NCBI GenBank assembly: GCA_039519185.1
Contig: CM076847.1
Span: 82,683,100 to 82,747,099 of the forward strand
Reading direction: 5' to 3'
Length of the DNA: 64,000 bases
Source: Astragalus membranaceus
Taxonomy: Eukaryota; Streptophyta; Magnoliopsida; Fabales; Fabaceae
Shown: positions 54,407 through 64,000 of the stretch, piece after piece
Layout: every line of letters begins with the position of its first letter
Numbering within the stretch: position 1 is the first letter of the stretch
Program-made: the position numbers and the translations under genes
The notes under the pieces: generated by a model
Databases searched by the model: none
What the model was told of the DNA's origin: nothing
The model's input: only the letters and a program-made list of their open reading frames with translations

Positions 54407-57400
54407 GCTGCCCCTCTTTATTTATATTCCGTAGAAAAAATGAAAGGTTTTCAAGATTTCATCATAGGAATAGAAATAAAAATACAATAGATGTTAATTT
54501 TGTCCGATTAGTGGGAAAGTTAGGAGTTTTGAGAATTTACGGATAGCGGTTAACATTTGGTGTGTTAACGAAAAAGCAATAAAGAAGGATCACTTGGGAA
54601 CTGAAGGACCGATTGGTCTGAAGGACTAATTAGTCTGAAGGATCGCTGCCTAGAAGTGTTGGCATAATGATCTGAAGGTGTCACTCGCAGTCGATGCTTG
54701 GGCGCATTGATTTTAATTAGACTGAAGGACCGGTTGGTCTGAAGGGCTGCCTGGGCCTGATGGACCAAAGATGGTTTGATGGACTGCAACTAGCTATGGT
54801 ACTAGTAAAACAGTCTGAGGATGACCTACGTCGGTGCGGTCGTGAGGGTCAATATCAGATCTAGAACTGATATGTTGACCACGAAAGATGTCCACTATGT
54901 CTTGGGCAGACACAACTAATCTGAAGGACCACTGGGGGTTTGAAGGATCCATCAGGTTCAGTGGCGACGTATTGATCTGAAGGTGCAGCTCGGAGTCGGC
55001 GTTTGACGCATTGATTCGAATTGAAATGAAGAACCGATTTGGTCTGAAGAATCTATGCTAGACTCTGTGCTAACACTATGATCTGGTGTATGATATAGGA
55101 TTCAACGCTCGTTCGTGTTGACTTGAGAAATGAAAGTATATAGGGATCGACACTTGAAGTCGATTGATAAGCAATAGATGTTATGTATATGACATGCATG
55201 TAATGTATGTACATGCAATGATTGATGTTTTTTGGGGTAGTGAATGAGATGTGGTGGATAATGGATGCTGAAGTTTATGGAATAATAAAGTTGATACACT
55301 CTGTATGCGTATGCAGATAAGATGCAATTGTAATGTTTAGATGCAAGTGTTGCGATGAAATGCATGTAATATTTGCGCGTGCAATGATCAATACTTTTGG
55401 TGGGGTTAATGAATGCAATGTGGATTATTTTGCCTCTGTCTGCTTTCTTTTTTTTCTTTTGCTTTTTTAATATATATGATGTAAGTATATGAACGAATGA
55501 ATGTGCAAATGTAATGCTTAGATGCAAAAGTTGTGGTAGATGCATGGCTTGATGTTGGAATATAATGTATGGTGCAGTGATTTAGTGATGCATGCAGATG
55601 TGTTCTTGCATTTTTTTTTTGAGATGAGAAACGAAACTTTCGGTGCGAGTAGAGAGGTGAGTACTTTGGAATCATCACTGTTGGAAAAATTAGCTTTGAT
55701 TTGAACTCAAACTTTGGCAATCTCAAGGTTGTTACATACACTGATGTGCAAAAGTACTTGACTGTATTTACAAACTCGCTTATTTTGCTCTTCCATTATG
55801 ATGCCCCATGATGACCGAATTTTAGGTCTACAAAGTTAACTGAGTTTTTCAGTATCATGTGACCAACTTGTATTCTCTGTCTTTGAAGCATCGTTTAGCA
55901 AACATGTATAATAGTGCAAGTATAGAAGAATGAGTTAGTTAATTTGGTTCTAGATCTAGGGTATGGACAGATGTGGCACATGAAGGGATGAATGACAGGT
56001 TTTTGCCAAAGTCATGAAAGGTAGGTTTTCCTGAACCCAAGAAATGTGGGACTACCCCAATTTGGGAATGCCTTGACTATGGAATGAAAGGTGGGAAGCA
56101 AGAGATTTTGTCTGAACCCATGGAGTTTGGTGTTGCCCCAACTATGACAAGGACAAGGTTGCCCCGACTGAAGTAGCCTTGTGAAAGGGTTGGTTAGGAT
56201 AATGGGTTGAGAAATTGCCCCGGTACGGTTTTGTGGATATGAATGTAGGGCGAATTTCCCCAATTTTAGGTAGAGTGAAGGGTGAGGGATTACCCCGCTT
56301 GGTAATGTGATTCCAAACGGTTGATTTTAGTGAGATTGTGAAAGGTGACGGAGCTAGGGTAATGGCTATATAGATTGAGTGTGGTATATGAATGAGATGG
56401 ACAAATGACAAATTCCCCAAACTCAAATGGAATGAGCGGTGAAGGGAATGCCCCGCTTTGGGACCTAGGTGGTGGTCCTAGTATAAACTTTTGGCTCTCT
56501 TTAAGATGAATCCCAAAGACTGTGACAGTCTTGAGTTTTTGAAACTTCACTTGGTGACCACTAAACCTTGTCTTTACATTAATACAACTTGAATAAAATC
56601 TTAGAGTGCAAGCCTTTTGATTTTCTGTATTTTTTTGTATTTTTTTCTTTTTTTGACATATATCTTTTTGAGCAAACATATTCTAAATAAATAAACTTAT
56701 TTGTCCTAAAATTAAAACTTTGAGAAAACAAAAGTAATCAGTCATTGATCGAAATGGACTTTTTGGGGTTGTAATGTGTCCAGTGGTTAGGGGTTTATGA
56801 AAGAAAAAGGTTGTAATGTGGCGAATGGTTAGAGGTTTATGAAAGAAAATATGTTGTAAATGGGTGAATGTTTTTAGGTTTATGAAAGAAAGAAAAATTA
56901 GGCTCAAAGAGGTGTTTGAGGGTTCATTTCAGACAATGATCTCTTATGTGTTTAATGGTATGAAGTATCAGTTCACAATTTCTACCACTTTTGTTTTTTT
57001 TTTTTCAAGATTTTTTTTTTCAATCCTTTTTTTTTAATTTTACTTCCCTTTTGTGGTTTTTCTTTCTCTTTCTTTTGAGTTGAGTGAGTTGATAAAAGTG
57101 ATACACCATTTTTAGGTGGAATTGATCATTGTCGAGTGTGATTGAATGATTTTTTTGATTTTTGTTTTCTTGGCTCTAAGTGGGTAGCAAAGGGTATTTC
57201 TTTTTTAGATATAGGAATGTGGCCAAACTTTATTTCAAATTATGAATGCTTATTTTCTCAAAATTTAACTCAAGGACAAAAATTTATCTATTTTTACATA
57301 TATGCTCTTTTCTTTATTTCTTTTTATATGCCTTAATTTTTGCTTAGGCTGCTCTTATGAGTTTTCAACCTAACAAGCCCTTTTTTTTTGAATTTTTTTT

Positions 57401-59400
57401 GTTTGTTTTTTGTAAAGGACTTGCACCAAGGCAATACAATATTGACAAGGTATTTTAGTGATCACAGATTTTCCCTAGTATGGAGGACCTAAAGTGTTAT
57501 TTCATTGATGTGAACGAACCAAAAAGTCAACTATGTACTGATGTGGGGAATATGCACTTTATGGTGGTCGGGGTGAGATTAGACTTGGACGGGGAACAAG
57601 GATAGATGCGAGGATGGGGATAATAAGTGACTCAAACAAGAGTAAAGACACATGTCACACAAGTTCACTATACGAATGCTTCATAGAGAGTTAACATTAG
57701 TTAAAACATGAGAGAAGAAATTTTTGAGGACCATTTTGATCATTCTCATGGGATGGATGAGATGCATCGCTTTGTTGACAAAAATTGTGAACGAGCTGCA
57801 AACAGTAGATAACATTTTTTTTTTGAAAATCGAGTGCTTTGAAACACCTTGAGTTTGCAACTAAGTTCCCCCTTGTTTGAAATTTTTCCAAGGAAGGATA
57901 ATCAATTAGAATGAGTTTTTTGCAAGAACGCACCATCTCTCATCAAACAATTTTTTTTATTTTTTTTAAATTTTTTTAAAAAGTATGCTCATGTTTTTTA
58001 AAAAAAATATGAAATAAAATGTAATGGTTGAATAACATATGATGATGGACATGTATGATGAAAATGCAAATGCATGAAATACATGAAGGAATGATCATTT
58101 GAAAAGATTACTATTCTAACTGTTTTTGGTTTTTTTAGAGACAATGAAATATACAAAATGCTAGCTAAAATATATATTTTGGATGAAGAATGATGCAATA
58201 ATGATGACTATTTCTTTATTTATTTGGAAATGATGCACGCGTGGAGTAATGATGCATTTGGGCTAGGATGGCAATATGTGTGAAATGATGTATGAATTCA
58301 TATGATGTTACAATTGATGTATGCCTACACTAAGTGGTGGTGCATGCTAAATGAGATGATTGGTTATATGGATAAACATTGCTCTTTTAAGCAAGGAAAT
58401 AAAATGCATGATACTCAGAGTGATTTTTTAATGCATTGAAAGAAAAGAATGCATGGAAAGAAAGAATGCATGATGTTTGACATGATTTTGAATTTTTTTG
58501 GAAGAGGGAAAAACCAGATGCACGAGTATATGAATGGATGAATGAAATGTGAATGTGTCGCGTCAGGGAATTGTAAACTTTTTATTCCAAGGGTAAAGTA
58601 TGATTCTGGTGGTCTGACTTTCAAATGCATACTTTCATCCACCTCTCTTGTAAAAAAGGTTTTATAATTCCCCGGCGGTCATGCAAAATGAGATGATTTT
58701 TTATTATGATATGCAAAGAAAAAGGAAAATAAGAATGCATGAGATATGCTTGCAAAAATAAAATATGATTTTTTGGATTTTTTTCCAAGAAAACATGAAA
58801 AATGTATTAGTGCTTGTTTGAATGCAGGGGTATTAGGCTCATTTGTGTCCTAGAAGGGTTCCTTTGGGAATAGATCTTAGGCTTTTTCTATTGAGTGGAC
58901 CTTTCAAGGGTAGCTCTATAGAGTCCTAAATAAGGTTCCTAGAGCCAACGACCCCAGTTAAGAACACTGATCCCAACAATATTTAGGTAAACTATTAGGA
59001 GTGATAGCATTCTCAAAAGGGACCAAACTCTAGGTGAGACTTTCGTGACCATCCAACAGGACATACATCCAGTAGGCCATCACTACGCGATGTCGTTCTA
59101 ACTTAGGTTATACTCAAGTCCGGGTGTAGGACTATGCACACATGTGTGATGATCTGTAATAGTGAAGTGTGTAGGAGCAATGTTTAGAAACATACCCCTC
59201 AAGCTGCAAAACAAACAACACATATGCAAAGAAATATTGTCTTCTATCGTAAGGTTCACATATCATATGAAAATATATAACATGCAACAAGAATAAAAGA
59301 TGAAAGAGAGGGCAAAATAAAACATTAAACTAACAAACAAATTTTACAACTAATTAGACTAGGTTTGACTCTCTAAAATGTCCCCAGTGAAGTCGCCAGC
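54407..59400 (-). mobile_element. Non-coding interior of the Tat/Ogre-like derivative
   Basis: About 5 kb bounded by LTRs, without gag, protease, RT or integrase in any frame; the longest frames show no family resemblance. 54560-55080 contains repeated GTCTGAAGGA(C/T) units; 55150-58480 is AT-rich with many ATGCAATG/ATGAATG strings and homopolymer T tracts. The primer site TGGCGACTTCACTGGGGAC is at 59398-59380 on minus. It fits a large retrotransposon derivative (LARD) dependent on another element for its enzymes. Confidence 0.75.
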
Positions 59401-60797
59401 TGTAGCGACCGAAAAATCCGGGAAATGATTCTTCAAAGGTTCAAAAATGAAGCCGCCACCAATGTTTAATTATAAGGGCAAACATTAGTAAATCCCTTTG
59501 AATTGGATAAGGGTCCTTGAGACCAGATTAGGGTTCGGAAGCCGGTTATGCATGGGGAACTAGGAAGGTGTTAGCACCCCACGACATCCTTCCTAAGGAA
59601 GGTTACCTGCTATATTGGTTGTATGAAAGAATGTTAATTTTAAAAATGTTTATTTTACCCTTTTATTGTGAATTAAAAAAAAGACTTAATAAAATATTTA
59701 TTTTTTGTGCTTGACGGGAGTGTGCCCCCGCTCCTACATATCTCCAGGTGCGATGGAGAAATCAAAGCTACGTAGTTCTTGCTAGAAAATATTTGTTTGT
59801 TTGTTTTTTTTTTTAATTAATGTTTTTGGATTGGTTATAGGGATTTTAAAACTTGTGGGTCGTACAGCTCATTCATCTTAAAATACAGTTTAATCCGACC
59901 GTACAGTCGACTTAATCCCCTATTATTACTTTGTGGTTTTGTAAGAAAATGAATTAAGAAAAACAGAATGAAAATTGTTTATTTTTGCGCTTGACAGGGG
60001 TGTGACCCTGCTCGTATCTCCTGGTGCAATGGAGAATTCAAAGCTACATAGTTCTTGGTAGAAAAAGTTGGTTTGTTTATATTTTTAATTACTATTTTGT
60101 GAATTGATTATAGGGATTGTAAGACTCTTGGGCCGTACAACTCATTCATCTCAAAATGCAGATTAACCCGACAGTACAGTCGACTTAATCCCCTATTTTG
60201 AAGATTTGATTTTTTTGAAAAAAAAGAGAAAAATGATTTGTATATTTGTATTTTTGGTCATTATTCATTTTTGATAGGTATTTTAGGACTCTTGAGTCGT
60301 ACGGCTTATTCATCCTAAAACGATGACTAACCCGGCCGTACGACCGACTTAGTCCCCTAAAAAAATGAAATAATGAGGTGGGTTGTAGTAAAGAAAACAA
60401 GGGGGTACCGTTAGTAGAAGCCCAATCCATGTTATATGAATTCTGGGCTAGTTACTTATGAAGCTGGGCTTATGCTTAGGGGAGGGTATGAAGTAAACGT
60501 TGGGGTGTAAAACTTAATCTGATTGCAAAAATTAAAATTAAAATAAAAAGCATTATAGTAAAGTGGTATATAAGGCAACAATTGAAAGGGGAACCCTAAT
60601 TGTTAACTCACCAATGTCGTTTCATACGCATCAGAGAGAGAGAGAGAGAGAGAAAGGGTTTAGAGTGGAAAAGGAAAGGGAGAGAAATTAGGGAAAGGAT
60701 TCATGGAGAGAGAGAACGAAAGAGGGAAAGAGAAAAGAAGATGATCGAGAGAGAGGGACGACACGTAGAGGATGGTCACGGCGCCAGGGATGTTGTT
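59401..60797 (-). mobile_element. Truncated right LTR of the Tat/Ogre-like derivative
   Basis: Matches 51688-53015 with small indels and breaks off at 60797 after ATGTTGTT, where a TGTAACACCCC LTR begins. A GA microsatellite (60634-60652) is expanded relative to the left LTR. Confidence 0.8.
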
Positions 60798-60912
60798 TGT
60801 AACACCCCATTTCTACCCGGTAAAATAATGCAAAATTAGAGTTCATAAAAATCTCTTTCAACAAACAATGGAGTGCCACATTTGCTTCGTGAAAACAATA
60901 GACGGTTTAATT
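60798..60912 (-). mobile_element. LTR end fragment of a Tekay-like element
   Basis: Starts TGTAACACCCCATTTCTACC like the complete LTR that follows, but only about 25 bases are shared. It is probably the end of a related LTR cut by the next insertion. Confidence 0.5.
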
Positions 60913-63263
60913 TGTAACACCCCTTTTCTACCCGTTGATTTAATTGGAAAAAATATCAGAGTTTTCAAATTTTATTTCGCATGAGGAATGTTACACATAG
61001 TTCAATAAAACAACGCTTCTCAATAAAACAGCTCAATCACAATAATCATGCATCACGTAGCACGTCACTAAGAGGAGAGCCTCAAAACCACAGTTATCAT
61101 CGCAAATAAAACTTAACGTCAATAAAACCAACTACGCAGCGGAATAACAAAATAAAACAGAATCGTCAACAAGGACATAACAACCGAAATCATTCATAAA
61201 CATCAAGTTCGCCCCCCCGAGTGCTACGTATCAGAGCGTGACGACTCGACTCGAAGTAGTGAAGGTACATAGTCCTTCACTCGTGATCACCTGCACGTTA
61301 CCGCATAGGGGTAACATTCAAACAGAAGGGTGAGTCCAATTCAATCCATATAATAAATCACATGAGAAGCAATAAGTCAAGTCACAGCTCTAGAGTAATC
61401 ACATCACAATCATCAATTACATCACTACAATAACTCATCACTATGTCATGTAGGCATATGAAATGCAACCCACTCGCGGGCATATGCATGAGGTACCTTT
61501 TCACAAACGTCGCTTAGCCTTTATGGCCTGATCGTCACTTAGCCTTTTGGGCCTCAAAACGTCACTGGGTTTATGCATATGGGAGGCATGAGACACTATG
61601 ACATGCACCACGCACAAAACACACAATCACGGTCAACTATGTGACCCGTCACTTACCAATTTGCCAATTAAGAGGCACAACACCTGTCAATTCACAATTA
61701 CACACAACAACGTCACTTAGCCTTTTGGCCCTTATCGTCACTTATTTTCATCGTCACTTATTCATAAACATCATCAACTCAAACAATAGCCACTGAGGGC
61801 AAAAACGTCATTTACTAGCCACCAAGGGCATCATCGTCATTTACACGTCATTATCAACAACATTGGCCACTAAGGGCGAAAAGGTCATTTAACTAGCCAC
61901 TAAGGGCATCATCGTCATTTACACATTATTATTAACAACATTGGCCACTAAGGGCAAAAAGGTCATTTAACTAGCCACTAAGGGCATCTTCGTCGAAATC
62001 ATCACGTTTGACACTAAAACGTTAAAACCACTGGTTATACGCAAAAGGGAATTTTTAAAGACACCAAAACGATTTTTCAATGTCACAGCAACGACCACCG
62101 GGAACAGCCACTTGGGGCGCCCCAGCAACCTTCAGAAATAATAAGTTTTTATTTTTAAAAAAATGGGACACATAGATAGGCAACTGAAAAAGCTTCCCAA
62201 CACTTTTTGAAACGTTTAAAACGGATGTCCGAGTCAAAAGATATAGCGAAAACAGTTTTCATAAAAATTTGGGAACATCCTAAAAAATGGCGCCCTTGGC
62301 GCCCAGCGCCTGGCACCTGGCGCCCAGCAACATAACAGACACGCAACACTGGCGCCCTTGGCGCCCAGCGCCCAGCACAACGCAACGCACACACAACCCT
62401 GCACGCACTGGCGCCCAGCGCAACACACACGCACACACACTGGCGCCCAGCGCCTGGCGCCTGGCGCCCAGCACAACACACGCAACACTGCCACACGGCG
62501 CACAGCGCCCATATGCGCCCAGCGCCTGCACACTTCCAGCAACACGAATTCAGCACAATTTCAGCATATCTATGTTTTTTTCTTCAAATTTTCACATGAC
62601 CAATCACAACACCAATTTACAACAATTCATGAGCACATATAAAATCATCAAAATCATCCATCAAACATCAAAATTCAGCAACATCACAAGCACACACATG
62701 GGGCCGTAGGCGCCCATAACACCAACAACCGATCTTTGAGCAACAATTCGTCAAACAACATGCCAATCGAAACAACAACATGAAATCACACATAAATCAT
62801 ACTCAGGGATTAGATCTAGGCCATCTCTACTTAAAACCTATCATAGGACCTATTATATAAATTGATAGGACATCCCCTTACCTCGAATTTGAAGAATAGA
62901 AGCCCTAGAGACAGTCACGAACGAAACCACGGCAACAGAACCACGCCCCTTTCTCCTCCTTGAGCTCGCGGCCTTCTCTTCTCTTCCTTTCTCTCTACGG
63001 CGCCTCTCCTCTTTCTTTTCCTCTCAATTCGCAAAAAAATTCACAAAACCCTAACCTCACTAGACCTTGTGTATTCGCATAACACTTGGATCATGGGCTT
63101 GGGCTTTTCACTTAAGCCCAAGTCTAGCTAATTGGCGCCTTCATCTCCTAATACCACCTACACATTTTAATATAATTTCTAATAATTAAATTATATCCAA
63201 TTAATTAATTTAAATTCCTAAATACTTAATTAAATAAATTAATTAAATATTTAGGGTGTTACA
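60913..63263 (-). mobile_element. 3' LTR of a Tekay-like chromovirus
   Basis: A 2351-bp LTR with TGTAACACCC termini on both strands; the polypurine tract TCTAAGTGGGGGAGAGT (63280-63264, minus) precedes it. It contains imperfect repeats of GTCACTTAGCCTTT(T/A)(T/G)GGCC (61510-61730), about 90-bp units with GCCACTAAGGGCA and GGTCATTTAACTAGCCACT (61790-61990), and a GGCGCC-rich array (62288-62530). The element continues beyond the right edge, so its other LTR is not seen. Confidence 0.85.
62288..62530. repeat. GGCGCCCAGCGCC array in the Tekay-like LTR
   Basis: Many copies of TGGCGCCCAGCGC with CTGGCGCCTGG-type variants and CA-rich spacers give a GC-rich island in AT-rich DNA. All six frames stay open over parts of it, giving Cys/Gly/Ala- or Pro/Thr/His-rich spurious ORFs. 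Confidence 0.9.
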
Positions 63264-63275
63264 ACTCTCCCCCAC

Positions 63276-64000
63276 TTAGAATATTTCGTCCTCGAAATTT
63301 ACCTGATCAAACAACTCTGGGTAGGACTCTCGCATCTTGCTCTCTAGCTCCCAAGTCATACTCTCACCGGCAGCTCCTAGCCAAACCACTTTCACTAATG
63401 CAATCTCTTTGCCTCTAAGCACTTTCACTTCACGATCCTCAATCCGTACGGGCATCGTCTCCACAGTGAGATTATCCCGCACCTCTACATCATCCATATG
63501 GATCACATGAGATGGATCCGAAACATACTTCCGAAGTTGCGACACATGAAACACGTCGTGCAAATTTGAAAGATTCGGCGGTAAAGCCACTCTATAAGCC
63601 ACATTTCCGATTCTCTCAGAAATCTGATAAGGACCAACAAAGCGAGGAGTGAGCTTCTTCGATTTCAACGCTCGACCAACACCGGTAATAGGAGAAACCC
63701 TCAAGAACATATGCTCACCCTCCTGAAACTCTAAATCTTTGCTTCGCTTGTCATGATAACTCTTCTGACGACTCTGCGAAGCCTTCATCTTTTCACGGAT
63801 CATCTTGATTTTCTCTGTAGTCTCCCGGACAATCTCCGGTCCCAACACTACACTCTCTCCCGACTTATACCAACACAATGGCGTTCTACACTTTCGACCG
63901 TACAATGCTTCAAACGGTGCCATCCCGATACTGGAATGGTAACTGTTGTTATAGGTAAACTCAATCAACGCAAGGTAGGAATCCCATGAACCCCGTTGTT
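63276..64000 (-). CDS. Tekay-like polyprotein C-terminus: integrase end and chromodomain
   Basis: The frame is open to the window edge (GSWDSYLALIEFTYNNSYHS at the start). It holds the end of the integrase core (SSIGMAPFEALYGRKCRTPL), the linker with HDKRSKDLEFQEGEHMFLRV, the GPY/F module (LTPRFVGPYQISERIGNVAY, LPPNLSNLHDVFHVSQLRKY) and a C-terminal chromodomain-like part (LRGKEIALVKVVWLGAAGES, TWELESKMRESYPELF). This is the 3' end of pol of a Ty3/gypsy chromovirus of the Tekay/Del group; the stop lies 12 bases before the LTR. It is intact over 240 codons; the rest lies outside. Confidence 0.92.
   Translation of the reverse strand, partial: QRGSWDSYLALIEFTYNNSYHSSIGMAPFEALYGRKCRTPLCWYKSGESVVLGPEIVRETTEKIKMIREKMKASQSRQKSYHDKRSKDLEFQEGEHMFLRVSPITGVGRALKSKKLTPRFVGPYQISERIGNVAYRVALPPNLSNLHDVFHVSQLRKYVSDPSHVIHMDDVEVRDNLTVETMPVRIEDREVKVLRGKEIALVKVVWLGAAGESMTWELESKMRESYPELFDQVNFEDEIF

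Noticed and set aside
55102..58642. Many ORFs of 60-147 residues
   Set aside because: They are His/Tyr/Ser-rich or hydrophobic chance frames in AT-rich interior DNA of a non-coding retroelement derivative.
62155..62709. Cys/Ala/Gly-rich and Pro/Thr/His-rich ORFs on both strands
   Set aside because: They come from the GGCGCC array in the Tekay-like LTR; composition explains the lack of stops.

Overview
This window is nuclear DNA of a flowering plant, probably a papilionoid legume. That is an inference from spliced plant-type genes, AT-rich intergenic DNA, tRNA-derived SINEs and Tat/Ogre-, SIRE-, Athila- and Tekay-like retroelements; no single marker proves the species. Only two ordinary host genes are visible: a small conserved plant protein at 450-905 (+) and a single-exon Lung-7TM/GPR107-type membrane protein (CAND7-like) at 18370-19686 (-). 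Nearly everything else is transposable-element DNA, much of it nested.

Layout: 1-4400, host gene, then a tandem duplication containing a Copia LTR and truncated gag. 4800-8700, hAT-like repeat with a Lys/Arg/Ser-rich fragment, a Helitron 3' end, three tRNA-derived SINEs with clear target-site duplications, and LINE 3' ends. 10197-16685, an old non-autonomous LTR element with a 78-bp tandem array, split by a young Copia element (10544-14962) that has lost its reverse transcriptase active-site segment. 16990-17217, a Tourist-like MITE. 18370-19930, the CAND7-like gene and its promoter. 19984-34754, a large Mutator-like element (MULE) with complex terminal inverted repeats, a plant-mobile-domain (PMD) gene, a divergent MURA-type transposase gene, and a double PB1-like ORF lodged inside the right repeat only; a very young gag-protease-only Athila-like element (24467-30578) interrupts the transposase gene. 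34894-41132, a complete-ended CACTA element carrying fragments of four host genes, all on the minus strand. 41424-42165, an OTU-like relic. 42177-49604, a tandem LTR-internal-LTR-internal arrangement of a SIRE-like Copia derivative encoding gag and an accessory ORF but no pol. 49605-50073, the end of another CACTA. 50082-60797, a Tat/Ogre-like non-coding derivative, again in tandem form. 60913-64000, the 3' half of a Tekay-like chromovirus running off the right edge.

The most unusual structures are: (i) twelve copies of the palindrome AATCGATT spaced mostly 31-35 bp apart just upstream of the TATA box in both LTRs of the SIRE-like element; (ii) the MULE with PMD and double PB1-like accessory genes and hairpin-bearing ends; (iii) the gene-capturing CACTA with four collinear fragments; and (iv) very similar LTR copies in elements that lack essential enzymes, which suggests recent mobilisation in trans. 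Frameshifts and boundaries were read by eye without alignment software; positions marked approximate could move by several bases.
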